Numbered from the stretch's first letter, positions 51,876-60,890 are shown. The stretch is 64,000 bases of DNA from Sedimentisphaerales bacterium (GCA_016931715.1 JAFGEF010000015.1:1-64000); one strand, 5' to 3'. The notes: generated by a model from the sequence alone, not told the origin. Made by a program: numbers and translations.

Positions 51876-54158
51876 ATGTGTAGAAATTTATTTATTTCAA
51901 TCTTTTGTGCTGTTTTAATCATTGGTGCAGGCAGTGCCTGGGCAAGCTCGGAACCTTTTAGCGTATTAGCACTTCTGGAACAGCATGTGACTAATGACAC
52001 GCAGTGGGGTCCTGACCAGACGGAAGACCAGATTGGAGTACATGTTCGAGATACAGGTACCAATAGGCGCCGGGTGGGACTCTACAGTTTTGATATCTCA
52101 TCAGTTAAAGTTGAAGGTGCAGAATTTGCAAATTTATGCTTTAGTAATTTAGGCGCTGGCGTCGGTCCAGTAAATGTCTATGGAGTCATCGAGGAGCTTG
52201 ACAATCTTCCACCAAGATTAGAGCTTACATGGAATAAGGCTCCCGGTGTCAAGAATGATGGTTCTTTAGCTGTCGGTGCTCCTGTGGTGTTAGACTATAA
52301 CGATCTCACACCCTTACTGTGCCGTTTTACCGCGCCCGGCAATCAGATTAGGGCATCAACCGAACCGAATCAGGCATTGACCGATTTCGTCAATAGTGAT
52401 ACCGATGGGATTATCACCCTGCTGTTTGCACCAAATACAGGCAGCTCGGCGATTTTGCGGACAGTCAGAAGCACTGAGGGCGGAATCATTGGCGGCACTT
52501 ACCTTCAAGGTGAAATAGTAACGCTACCGGAATTGGCTTCCAAGCCGCTGCCTGCTTTAAAAGCAACAGATGTGCCTCGCGATTTGGTTCTTAGCTGGTC
52601 TCCAGGTATATTTGCCAACACGCACAATTTGTACTTCGGCACAGATATAAACGATGTCAAAGGAGCCACTATAGCAGCACCGTTAAGCGCTACTGTAATC
52701 GAGGGACTGGATGCCAACAGTTATGATATCGGCAGATTGGAATTCGGAACGACTTATTACTGGCGCGTTGACGAGGTCAGCGCTCCTCCGGTTTCAACGG
52801 TATATGATGGTGTAGTTTGGAGCTTTACCGTAGAATCTTTGTCGTATCCTATAGCTGGTGATATGATAACAACTACTGCTTCATCATCATCTGAAGGTCT
52901 GGGACCTGAGAATACCGTTAACGAGTCAGGACTGGATGTGAACGGTTTGCTGCATGGCAATGAAGCTGTCAATACTATGTGGCTAAGCAGTGAAACTGAA
53001 ACAGGACCGGCATCTATCGAATATGATTTAGGTGTTGTTCAGAGGCTTCACGAGCTTTGGGTATGGAACTATAATGATTCTCTGGAGTCGCTGATTGGTT
53101 TCGGATTCAAAGATGTTACAATCCAATACTCAGTCAATGGCAGCGACTATACAACGCTGGGAACCACTCATGAATTTACTCAGGCATTTGGTGAACCTAA
53201 TTATGCACCTAATACTATTGTGAATCTTGATGGTATCGAAGCCAGGTATATTAAGCTTACGGCTAATACAAACTGGGGAGGTATTCTGAACCAGTATGGT
53301 CTTAGTGAGGTACGTTTCTTCTATATACCAATGCGTGCATGGAAACCAAACCCGAAAGACGATGCAGCAGATGTAGCTCTGGATGCAATGCTAAGCTGGA
53401 TGGCAGGAAGAGAGGTCTCTGAGCACAACGTATATATCAGCACTGACGAACAGGCTGTAATTGACGGCAATGCTCCTCTTGTGACAATATCACAGAAAAG
53501 CTATGGCCCATTATCCCTTGATCTTGGAAAAACTTACTACTGGCGAGTCGATGAGGTCAATAATGCCGAACCTACTCCCGTCTGGCAGGGAAATGTCTGG
53601 AACTTCACAACAAAGGATTCTCTGATTGTGGATGACTTCGAGGTCGGCTATGATGATACTGATGCTAATGCAGTATGGGCAACATGGATTGACGGATATG
53701 GGAATGAATCTGTCAACGGCGGTCTGATAGGTAACGTATTTCCAGGACCATATCTTTCTACAATTAACCATAGCGGCGGTCATTCAGTTCCGTTGAGGTA
53801 TGACAATACTATCGCCAGTTATTCAGAGGCAACAGCTCAGGTAGCTGACCTGCCGATTGGTATAACCGACTGGACGACAGGCAATCCGAATACCCTCGTA
53901 ATCTGGTTCAGAGGCGCTGCTGCCAATGCTGCTAATGATCGGCCGTACATGAAACTGAATAATACCAGGCTTGTTTATGGTGGTGCTGCTGCCAATATAT
54001 CCAGTACAACCTGGATAAAATGGGAGATAAATCTTCCGTCTCTTGGTATAAACCTTAGTAATATAAGCTCTATTACAATAGGTGTAGAGAGAATCGACTC
54101 AACCGGAGGCTCAGGTACATTATATCTGGATGATATTCAACTGACATCGCTGGATTAA
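51876..54158 (+). CDS. Secreted DNRLRE/discoidin multidomain protein
   Basis: This 760-residue protein has a signal peptide (about 1-24, GSAWASSEP). The N-terminal domain (about 25-215) resembles DNRLRE/CBM96 carbohydrate-associated modules (RRVGLYSFDISSVKVEGAEF...LTWNKAPGV). It replaces the LamG domain of the neighbour. The rest repeats the neighbour's layout: FN3-like, discoidin-like, FN3-like, then the domain beginning IVDDFEVGYDDTDANAVW. AGGAGGA lies five bases before ATG 51876. The shared C-terminal domain probably has a common anchoring or assembly role; that is inference. Confidence 0.83.
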   Translation: MCRNLFISIFCAVLIIGAGSAWASSEPFSVLALLEQHVTNDTQWGPDQTEDQIGVHVRDTGTNRRRVGLYSFDISSVKVEGAEFANLCFSNLGAGVGPVNVYGVIEELDNLPPRLELTWNKAPGVKNDGSLAVGAPVVLDYNDLTPLLCRFTAPGNQIRASTEPNQALTDFVNSDTDGIITLLFAPNTGSSAILRTVRSTEGGIIGGTYLQGEIVTLPELASKPLPALKATDVPRDLVLSWSPGIFANTHNLYFGTDINDVKGATIAAPLSATVIEGLDANSYDIGRLEFGTTYYWRVDEVSAPPVSTVYDGVVWSFTVESLSYPIAGDMITTTASSSSEGLGPENTVNESGLDVNGLLHGNEAVNTMWLSSETETGPASIEYDLGVVQRLHELWVWNYNDSLESLIGFGFKDVTIQYSVNGSDYTTLGTTHEFTQAFGEPNYAPNTIVNLDGIEARYIKLTANTNWGGILNQYGLSEVRFFYIPMRAWKPNPKDDAADVALDAMLSWMAGREVSEHNVYISTDEQAVIDGNAPLVTISQKSYGPLSLDLGKTYYWRVDEVNNAEPTPVWQGNVWNFTTKDSLIVDDFEVGYDDTDANAVWATWIDGYGNESVNGGLIGNVFPGPYLSTINHSGGHSVPLRYDNTIASYSEATAQVADLPIGITDWTTGNPNTLVIWFRGAAANAANDRPYMKLNNTRLVYGGAAANISSTTWIKWEINLPSLGINLSNISSITIGVERIDSTGGSGTLYLDDIQLTSLD

Positions 54159-54246
54159 CAGTAATAGTCAGTATCGCCGCAAATACGTGGACCGTCACGG
54201 GCAATGTCTCAGTTGCGTTCATTTTGAAAAACGAAGATGATTTCGG

Positions 54247-54345
54247 CTGAGGTTTGACGTTCGCGGCAAAGGATTTGTAAATGCGGCTTATCATCCGAAA
54301 CCGGGGCTTTTTGAAATTGCAGTAAATGAATTAAGACCTCTGCTT
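54247..54345 (+). pseudogene. Possible gene fragment (unidentified)
   Basis: The frame starting near 54247 reads FDVRGKGFVNAAYHPKPG then LFEIAVNELRPLL with no start codon, and a stop lies just upstream in the neighbouring frame (a one-base shift would join it to an upstream open stretch). The composition looks protein-like. I do not recognise the family. It may equally be chance. Confidence 0.2.
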
Positions 54346-54375
54346 TCTCAAGGATGTAAAAGCAGAGGTCTTTTT
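54333..54375 (+). terminator. Rho-independent terminator after the secreted-protein genes
   Basis: AAGACCTCTGCTTT pairs with AAAGCAGAGGTCTT across an 11-base loop, followed by TTTTT. It lies 175 bases after the stop of the DNRLRE protein gene. Confidence 0.85.
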
Positions 54376-54511
54376 CCTACTTATCGGGTATGTCTCAAGC
54401 CTCATTTTTCACACCGCATTGTGAATTTTCGATGAATGTCGGTTCCTGTTTTTTTGCAAAAATTTATCAAAAACTTGCTAATCGAGGCTTTCTATTGTAT
54501 TGTGTTAGTTA

Positions 54512-55633
54512 ATGGAAACGAAAAAGATACAATTGAATCCCGAAAACATAGACATGGGTGTGATAAAGGAAGCCGCAGCGATAGTTGACTCCGGCGGCTT
54601 TGTCGTATTTCCTACAGAAACAGTCTATGGAATAGCCGCTCGTGTTAAAAATGATACTTTATCGAAGCTAAATCTCATCAAAAACAGAGCTGATAATAAA
54701 CACTATACACTGCATATCGCGAAAAATACCGATGTTTTCAAATATGTTCCGAAAATAAATTTGAGAGCGCGCAAGCTTATTCAAAACGCCTGGCCCGGCC
54801 CGTTAACGCTCATATTTGATTTAAACCAGAACGATATAAGGATGCAGCGCACAAAACTGGAAATGGAAGCATTTGACGCTATTTATAAGGATGGAACAAT
54901 AGGCATAAGATGCCCGGATAATCCCATTGCTTCTCTTTTACTGCAGGAAGCAACCAATCCTGTAGTTGCGCCCAGTGCAAATATATCAGACCGCCCCCCT
55001 GCTGTTACCGCGGAACAGGCACTTGAACAATTGTCCGGCAAAATAGATATCGTGCTCGACGGCGGACAGTGTAAATTCAAAAAAAGCAGCACTGTTGCAA
55101 AAATAAACAAGACAGGCATTGAAATCTTGAGAGAAGGCGCTTTTTCACAGACTGAATTGGATTTTGTATCACAAATAAAGTTTCTTTTCGTTTGTACCGG
55201 CAACACATGCAGAAGCCCGATGGCGGAGGGGATATTTAAAAAATATTTGGCTCAAAAACTAAATTGTGATGTTGACGAACTTGAAAATATGGGTTATAAA
55301 GTAAGTTCAGCAGGCATTATAGGTTCGTCCGGCTATCGTGCAAGTTTTGAAGCTATCGAAGCTTGTGCAAAACAGGGTGTTAATATAGAAAATCACAGAA
55401 ATCAGGGATTAACGAGCGAACTGATAACAGAAAGTGATTTTATATTTGCTATGGAGAGAATACATTTGACGAGAATCCTGGCTTTGGAGCCGCAGGCTGA
55501 AAACAGGTGCTTATTGCTGGCGGGTGATAAAGAAATTTTAGATCCTATCGGGCAGCCCCAAAGGATTTACGATAGTTGTGTTAAGATAATTACAAAAGCT
55601 GTTAAAGAAAGAATTAGTGAGTTAATATTATGA
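54512..55633 (+). CDS. Threonylcarbamoyl-AMP synthase fused to low-molecular-weight phosphatase
   Basis: This 373-residue protein joins a YrdC/Sua5/TsaC domain (about 15-215; GGFVVFPTETVYGIAARV, WPGPLTLIF, GIRCPDNPIA, PVVAPSANIS) to a low-molecular-weight protein tyrosine phosphatase domain (about 222-373). The phosphatase has the P-loop C228-TGNTC-R234-S and the distal DPIG motif. The first domain makes threonylcarbamoyl-AMP for t6A in tRNA. The phosphatase may act on protein tyrosine or arginine phosphate; TGNT fits either. mtaB, which modifies the same t6A base, is 8 kb upstream. rpiB overlaps its stop. Confidence 0.93.
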   Translation: METKKIQLNPENIDMGVIKEAAAIVDSGGFVVFPTETVYGIAARVKNDTLSKLNLIKNRADNKHYTLHIAKNTDVFKYVPKINLRARKLIQNAWPGPLTLIFDLNQNDIRMQRTKLEMEAFDAIYKDGTIGIRCPDNPIASLLLQEATNPVVAPSANISDRPPAVTAEQALEQLSGKIDIVLDGGQCKFKKSSTVAKINKTGIEILREGAFSQTELDFVSQIKFLFVCTGNTCRSPMAEGIFKKYLAQKLNCDVDELENMGYKVSSAGIIGSSGYRASFEAIEACAKQGVNIENHRNQGLTSELITESDFIFAMERIHLTRILALEPQAENRCLLLAGDKEILDPIGQPQRIYDSCVKIITKAVKERISELIL

Positions 55634-56094
55634 AGATAGCACTCGGATGTGACCATAGAGCTTTTGAAATCAAAGAGCAAATCAAAGTATTAATAAACGA
55701 ATTAGGCCATGAATTTATTGATTTCGGCGCTTTTAATAACGAGCCGGTAGATTATCCTGATACTGCATATTTAGCGGCTAAAGCAGTTTCAACAAAGCAG
55801 GCCGACAGAGCAATCCTTGCCTGTGCAACCGGTATTGGTATGAGTATGGCTGCAAATAAAGTTCCGGGAATAAGAGCTGCACTCTGTCATGACGAATTAA
55901 GCGCACAACTATCGAGAGGACACAACGATGCTAATGTGCTCTGCCTGTCGGGAGATCAAACCGGAGAATCACTGCTCAGAAAAATAGTCGAGATGTGGCT
56001 GAAAACCGAATTCACCGGCGGAAGGCACCAGAGAAGAGTCAATAAAATTCAAGCTATCGAACAGGGAAAAGATCCAAGAGAACTCAACCATTAA
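55630..56094 (+). CDS. rpiB: Ribose-5-phosphate isomerase B
   Basis: This 154-residue RpiB/LacAB-family isomerase has GCDHRAFEIK (D8, H9), DYPDTAYLAA, and catalytic C65 in ILACATGIGMS; RAALCHD and SRGHNDANVL follow. It interconverts ribose-5-P and ribulose-5-P. The ATGA overlap with the Sua5-phosphatase gene implies coupled translation. This pairing of phosphatase and rpiB is common in several phyla. Confidence 0.95.
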   Translation: MKIALGCDHRAFEIKEQIKVLINELGHEFIDFGAFNNEPVDYPDTAYLAAKAVSTKQADRAILACATGIGMSMAANKVPGIRAALCHDELSAQLSRGHNDANVLCLSGDQTGESLLRKIVEMWLKTEFTGGRHQRRVNKIQAIEQGKDPRELNH

Positions 56095-56118
56095 TCATAT
56101 ATGGCGTAATACAGGGCG

Positions 56119-56134
56119 GGCAGGGAGGCCTGCC
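56119..56134. terminator. Short GC-rich hairpin between rpiB and accA
   Basis: GGCAGG pairs with CCTGCC across GAGG, 25 bases after the rpiB stop. An A-run follows on the plus strand, so a T-run follows the hairpin only on the other side. It may be a weak bidirectional terminator of the convergent genes. Confidence 0.35.
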
Positions 56135-56172
56135 TTGTTAAAAAAAAATTCCTCCCTTAAATATCAATTCTT

Positions 56173-56252
56173 AAGGATTCTGCAAAATTGAAGTTAGACA
56201 TATATTGTATGAAGAAAATCGGTTTAAAAGATTTTCTTTATACTTTGGCGTG
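56173..56252. mobile_element. Dispersed element, 80-bp copy that ends accA (copy E)
   Basis: It starts AAGGATTCTGCAAAATTG, continues through GAAGTTAGACATA, and then has the second hairpin of copy A in reverse orientation (TATGAAGAAAATCGG arm). The right end is degenerate. It is bracketed by the 7-bp direct repeat AATTCTT (56166-56172 and 56253-56259). The accA stop codon (56238-56240) and its last four codons lie inside it. Confidence 0.65.
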
Positions 56253-57335
56253 AATTCTTTTGGATTTTGATTTGATGCTCTGCAATGCAATCTTTATTCT
56301 GTCTCTGCCGGCCTGAGTTTTCGAGCGCAGCGTTTCAGGAGAAACAGAGCCTATCGAACGCAATTTCTGATACCTGTCCTCTAACAGATTTTCAATTTTC
56401 ACGCGTTTAAGCTCTCTGAACGTCTTTACGATGTATTTTTCTACATTATAAATGGCATCATGCATATTTCGATGCGCCCCCCCCAGCGGCTCCTGAATAA
56501 TCTCGTCAATAAGCCTGAGTTTATGCAAATCTTTGCTGGTCAGTTTGAGCGCTTCGGCAGCTAATGGAGCCTGCGAGCCGTCACGCCATAAAATACCGGC
56601 ACAGCCTTCAGGCGATATTACGGAATAATACGCATACTCAAGCATAGCAAGTCTGTCACCAACACCTATACCAAGCGCGCCGCCTGAGCCGCCCTCTCCG
56701 ATAACTATGCAGATAATCGGGACTTTCAAACGGGACATCTCCTGCATGTTCACGGCGATAGCCTGCGCCTGGCCGCGTTCTTCGGCGCCTACACCGGGAT
56801 ATGCGCCCGGCGTATCAATTAAAGTTACAATCGGGATATTGAACTTTTCTGCGAATTTCATTTTGGCGAGCGCCTTGCGGTAACCTTCGGGATTGGGACA
56901 TCCGAAATTGCACTCTATTTTTTGCTTAATATTTTTTCCCTTATTCTGCGCAATTACTAAAACTCTTTCCCTGCCTATATTTCCGAAGCCGGTAATAATC
57001 GCTTTATCATCGCCGAAGCATCTGTCTCCGTGAAGCTCGCGAAAATCTTTTACCATAAGCTCAAGATAATCGCCGGCAAGAGGTCTTTTCGGATGGCGAG
57101 CCACCTGAACCGTCTGCCATGCAGAAAGCCTGGAATAAACATGCCTCAGCTCATCAACCTGCTGTTTCTGGAGCCGCCGTATTTCAGGAGAATAGTCTAT
57201 GCCTTTAACTGAACTGAGTTTCCGAAGTTCAATCATCTGGCTGTCAAGCTCAGCAACCTTATCCTCGAAATCGAGGTGATCACTGCCGCTTATACTATTA
57301 TTATTGTCAGGCATAAATTTTATCTTCTTCGGCAT
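56238..57335 (-). CDS. accA: Acetyl-CoA carboxylase carboxyltransferase subunit alpha
   Basis: This 365-residue protein has an N-terminal helical region (about 18-75), then the crotonase-like carboxyltransferase core: RPLAGDYLELMVKDFRELHG, TLIDTPGAYPGVGAEERGQ, IGEGGSGGALGIGVGDR, and YSVISPEGCAGILWRD. It transfers CO2 from carboxybiotin to acetyl-CoA with AccD, which is not in the window. The last residues (HAKV) are encoded by a mobile-element insertion; without it the frame would end RIDI and stop at 56157. The C-terminal tail of about 40 residues is basic and poorly conserved in the family. Confidence 0.93.
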   Translation of the reverse strand: MPKKIKFMPDNNNSISGSDHLDFEDKVAELDSQMIELRKLSSVKGIDYSPEIRRLQKQQVDELRHVYSRLSAWQTVQVARHPKRPLAGDYLELMVKDFRELHGDRCFGDDKAIITGFGNIGRERVLVIAQNKGKNIKQKIECNFGCPNPEGYRKALAKMKFAEKFNIPIVTLIDTPGAYPGVGAEERGQAQAIAVNMQEMSRLKVPIICIVIGEGGSGGALGIGVGDRLAMLEYAYYSVISPEGCAGILWRDGSQAPLAAEALKLTSKDLHKLRLIDEIIQEPLGGAHRNMHDAIYNVEKYIVKTFRELKRVKIENLLEDRYQKLRSIGSVSPETLRSKTQAGRDRIKIALQSIKSKSKRIHAKV

Positions 57336-57656
57336 ACGCGCAAAACTACCTTCACTTGCTATTTCAACACATACCTTCTTAAACGTGAGATATTACCATT
57401 TTCATTGCGATAATAAAAGAAAAAAATTGCTTTTCAGAAGGCCGGAGAGCATACATATATTTGATTCAGCGTAATTGACATTTTCATATCTTCTTACGTA
57501 TAAATGAGTTATGCAACATAACGTCTTGAATATGGTAATTGCAATTTTTGATGCTCAGCTTCGCATTTCCTCACAATCCTATTGAAAAAACAGGCTGGAA
57601 ATTTCATTTGGGCTTGAATAATACCAGAACGATAATTTCTTTCGACAATACGAATG
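57336..57656. other. Intergenic region with an orphan promoter
   Basis: This 321-bp gap lies between the accA start and the ferritin-like gene's stop. It contains TTGACA (57475-57480), an 18-base spacer and TATAAA (57499-57504) facing plus, toward the 3' end of the ferritin-like gene. A 24-codon frame starts at 57510 and a 61-codon frame from TTG at 57539; neither has a clear ribosome binding site. The promoter could make a short antisense RNA. Confidence 0.35.
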
Positions 57657-58124
57657 TTATTGCCGGTCTCGCGGATTCTTTTGAAGGATATTATATTCCG
57701 TCTCGAAACGGAGCTTGTGTTTGACTTCCTCCTGCGCTAATGCCATCAATAATTCGCGGGACTGCTCATCATGCACACTGCCTATAAGATTGATATATGT
57801 CTTAAAAGCCGCATCTTCCTTTTCTATTCCCAGCATAAGAACATCCATGTAATCCATATCCAGATCCGCAGGGTCATCGGTAATAATATATTCGCTTGCA
57901 GGTCTTGGCGGCTCAAGCTCAGTAGATACTGTCCTGCCTGTCTTGATAATCTCCAGTTCGAGCTTTGCTTTGTGCTCTAACTCCTCAGCGGCCAAATCCT
58001 CGAATGCCTTACGAACACGGTCATTTCCAACTCGACCTGCCAATGTCATATAAAAATTATATGCCTCATTCTCACGAAATATAGCAAATTCAAGAATTTC
58101 CTGATCAGACTCGACCTTGCCCAT
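57657..58124 (-). CDS. Ferritin-like/rubrerythrin-family protein
   Basis: This 155-residue four-helix protein has two copies of the diiron pattern: E-x-x-x-Y in FRENEAYNFYMTLA and EELEHKAKLE; GIEKEDAAFKTYINL and QEEVKHKLRFE. The ExxH motifs (EELEH, EEVKH) are intact. There is no C-terminal rubredoxin domain. It probably binds two irons and acts in peroxide reduction or iron handling in an anaerobe. The ATG at 58124 is preferred over 58148 because AAGGAAAA lies just upstream. Confidence 0.88.
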   Translation of the reverse strand: MGKVESDQEILEFAIFRENEAYNFYMTLAGRVGNDRVRKAFEDLAAEELEHKAKLELEIIKTGRTVSTELEPPRPASEYIITDDPADLDMDYMDVLMLGIEKEDAAFKTYINLIGSVHDEQSRELLMALAQEEVKHKLRFETEYNILQKNPRDRQ

Positions 58125-58195
58125 AGCTTTTCCTTTCATTTCCGCCAACTTCTATTAACTGTCAATCAACAAACTGTACCTCCCAAAATTCATAA

Positions 58196-58276
58196 CAAGA
58201 AAGGACTCTGCAAAATTGAAGTTAGACATAATTATAAGAAAGAAAATATTTCTTGTTTTCAATTTTGCAGAACTTG
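58196..58276. mobile_element. Dispersed element, 81-bp copy (copy C)
   Basis: The left end reads CAAGAAAGGACTCTGCAAAA and the right end TTTTGCAGAACTTG, with one AAGAAAGAAAATATTTCTT hairpin between them. It is bracketed by the 7-bp direct repeat TTCATAA (58189-58195 and 58277-58283). It lies between the kinase stop and the ferritin-like start. Confidence 0.7.
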
Positions 58277-58341
58277 TTCATAATATAATTGTAATGATTA
58301 ATATCAGATTTGCAATCCTGATTTGTTTTTATTCTGCGTTT

Positions 58342-60861
58342 TTAAGCGTCTTGCGGATGTGCGGCGAGCGACACTCTGAAAATAGCGCCTGTCGGTTTTG
58401 CGCTGAAAATTTCTACAAAGCCGTTATGAGCCTGTGCGAATTTTTTAACCAGCGCCAGCCCCAGGCCGCTCCCGCTTGTTTCGCGTGTCGCTTCTGCTCC
58501 GATTCGGTAGAATTCCTGGAATACTTTTTTCCGCTGGCGATGCGGAATTCCCGGACCATGGTCCTCGACTTCTATTAATACAAATTCATCATCACTTCTG
58601 GTTCGTACAGTAATTGTTTTATCATTGGAATTACTCGAATATTTCACAGCGTTGTCGAGGAGATTCACAACAATTTGAGTAACAGCGTCACTGTCAAAAG
58701 CGATTTCCCTGCATTCGCCAAGCTGCGTTTTTATCTGAAAACCTCTTTGAGCGGCATAAGCAGCCATCATTTCGGCAACATCTGTAACACATTTATTTAT
58801 GTCACCAAGCTTGAAGAAGTACTTCTTCCGACCTTTCTGGATGCGGGAAAAATCCAGAACATTTTCAATAAGCCTGCTGAGCCTCTCGCTCTCGGTTCTC
58901 ATGCTTCGGTAATACTCGCCAAGCTTGTTTTCAGATTTTATCCAGTTTTTCTCGAGCATTTCCGCGTGCATTCTAATTGAAGTCAGCGGCGTTCGCAACT
59001 CGTGCGAGACCGCCGAAACAAAATCATCTTTCTTCTGCGCAAGTTTTATTTGTGCTCTCGCGTTCAGCCATAAACTTACGACTGCAAGTGTCACCGCCAA
59101 AAATACAATGGATATGATACTGAAATACCATGTACGCAAATGGCTGATTTGCAGAATAAAGCGTCCCGGGTCGTCCTCGAATAAATTCAGCAGTAAATGT
59201 CCGAATCCGAAATCCAGTATGGCCGTATAGGCGGAACTTTCGTTTTGATTGCGCCCCAGCTCATAGCTCATCCCTGCACGAACAAAACGCTTTGTCGATT
59301 CTTCTACTTCTTCGAGAAGTTTTTTCTCGTTAAGCTGGAATCCCTGTATCAGCTCTTTGCCTTCGTATTTCACCCTGCGAACCATAAAGACCTGGCCGCC
59401 GAATATGGAATCTTTATCGTTCTCTCCCTTAACTACAATCGGAGTAAACGGCTCGATTCGCACTTCGATTATATCAGACTGATTCGGATCAGCAGCTATC
59501 GGCTGATTCTGTTCTCTTTGCGCGACAGTTGCCGGCGCCTGAGTTCCCTCGTGTACATTTATTGATGAGCTTACAGACCTGCCTGTGGTTGTACTGGTCA
59601 TCTCATTTCTTGTATCAAGTCTTGTATCTGCCTGAACAGGAGATTCGCTATCTTGAAGGGCTTGAGCACTTCTGCCGCCAAAACCAAGTTCCCCTGCTGA
59701 GGACTGCCTGCCGCCTCGTCCTCCTGCAGCAGATCTTGCACCGCTCATACCTCCCATTCCGCCGCCGAATCCTCCTCTCCCACCCATTTGCTGCGTTTCA
59801 TTTGCAGCAGTGTCTTGTTGTACTTCCAAAACAGACTCTGTGTCTTTTGGTTGCAAAGCAGTTGATTGCTCATCTACAACAAGAGATTGCTGACTGGCAG
59901 ATTGCTGATACTTATTAATAATTTCAGCCTGCTCAGTTGCGTCAAACAATTGATTTTGTTGTGACATATTGGTAACATAATCACGAGATTGCTTTTGGAC
60001 CTGCGGCTCGGCATTGGTATTTTGAAAACTCTCAATATTATAGCTTCCCGTTCTGCTCGTGGTTCTTGTGCTTGAAGCTTTGCTATTGCCTATGACTTTG
60101 TCCTGGGCTATTATGGCCTTATCTTCTCTTTCTTTCACGATATTTTCTTTTTTAGACTCTTCTGATTTAACAGGTGAAGGAGTTTTGGAAAATACAGGTT
60201 CGGACTCTTTCTTAATGCCTGACAATCTCTCTTTAAGAACATCTGTTTTCTTAGAATTATCTATCGATGAATCCGCAGTATCCCGAAGAACCGGCAGAAG
60301 ATTGTCACGAACATTCAATGCATTAATACCGACTTCATTATTATATTCTATATCCGCTTCGGACAAAGCGTCCGATTGCTGAGGCTCAATCTTGTAATTA
60401 GGAGTTGTAATGCTTTTACTTAAAGTATCATACTGAAAATTGAAATAAGCAAACCCGTTCTCAAGACTGCCTGCTAATGGCGAGGGCATAAGTGTGATTT
60501 GCTGCTGGTCGCCAATACCTCGGGCAGGCTGAACATTCGATATCTCCGATCTGCGACGTGAGTAATCATCCGCAAGAGCATCCTGAACTTTCCTTTTATC
60601 TTCCTGATATGTATAGAATGATTCTTCAGGTGCAGTATAATATTGATAATCCGTATAAGGACGACTCTGCTCCTGCTCCATAAAAGCATCGAGCTTATAT
60701 TTCACATCCAGCCTGATTTGCTCTGCAACATTTGCGAATTCGGTGATGCGAGTTCCTTCGATGCCCTGAATCCACATGGAAATAGCCCGGTAGCCCAGCC
60801 AGCTCAGCCCGCAAAGAGCCGCGACAATTATTACCGATAATATAATCAATCTTCTATACAT
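58342..60861 (-). CDS. Membrane sensor histidine kinase with long low-complexity sensor region
   Basis: This 839-residue kinase has membrane segments at about 5-27 and 583-605. The extracytoplasmic region of about 555 residues includes a disordered Ser/Gln/Thr stretch (about 190-360) and a Gly/Arg-rich block (about 365-400; MGGRGGFGGGMGGMSG), then a small domain before the second membrane segment. HisKA has H620 in AVSHELRTPLTSI; HATPase_c has NLLDNAVKYS, DHGPGIP and GSGLGLALVK. There is no HAMP domain. It is third in an operon with an OmpR-type regulator and a MORN-type protein. The ligand is unknown. Confidence 0.9.
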   Translation of the reverse strand: MYRRLIILSVIIVAALCGLSWLGYRAISMWIQGIEGTRITEFANVAEQIRLDVKYKLDAFMEQEQSRPYTDYQYYTAPEESFYTYQEDKRKVQDALADDYSRRRSEISNVQPARGIGDQQQITLMPSPLAGSLENGFAYFNFQYDTLSKSITTPNYKIEPQQSDALSEADIEYNNEVGINALNVRDNLLPVLRDTADSSIDNSKKTDVLKERLSGIKKESEPVFSKTPSPVKSEESKKENIVKEREDKAIIAQDKVIGNSKASSTRTTSRTGSYNIESFQNTNAEPQVQKQSRDYVTNMSQQNQLFDATEQAEIINKYQQSASQQSLVVDEQSTALQPKDTESVLEVQQDTAANETQQMGGRGGFGGGMGGMSGARSAAGGRGGRQSSAGELGFGGRSAQALQDSESPVQADTRLDTRNEMTSTTTGRSVSSSINVHEGTQAPATVAQREQNQPIAADPNQSDIIEVRIEPFTPIVVKGENDKDSIFGGQVFMVRRVKYEGKELIQGFQLNEKKLLEEVEESTKRFVRAGMSYELGRNQNESSAYTAILDFGFGHLLLNLFEDDPGRFILQISHLRTWYFSIISIVFLAVTLAVVSLWLNARAQIKLAQKKDDFVSAVSHELRTPLTSIRMHAEMLEKNWIKSENKLGEYYRSMRTESERLSRLIENVLDFSRIQKGRKKYFFKLGDINKCVTDVAEMMAAYAAQRGFQIKTQLGECREIAFDSDAVTQIVVNLLDNAVKYSSNSNDKTITVRTRSDDEFVLIEVEDHGPGIPHRQRKKVFQEFYRIGAEATRETSGSGLGLALVKKFAQAHNGFVEIFSAKPTGAIFRVSLAAHPQDA

Positions 60862-60890
60862 AATTTTTCACAAGCTAATATTGCTATGTC

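Larger units (their letters stand above)
54159..54511. other. Intergenic region with a terminator and a possible gene fragment
   Basis: This 353-bp gap contains a coding-like fragment (about 54247-54360) and a strong terminator (54333-54375). The rest before the Sua5 gene is AT-rich. A palindrome TTTTTTTGCAAAAA lies near 54455 but has no flanking direct repeats. Confidence 0.45.

Noticed and set aside
54450-54470. Palindrome TTTTTTTGCAAAAA near 54455 as another element copy
   Set aside because: It lacks the family ends and no direct repeat brackets it.
57539-57724. 61-codon plus-strand reading frame overlapping the ferritin-like gene
   Set aside because: TTG start without a ribosome binding site, and about a third of it is antisense to a well-supported gene.
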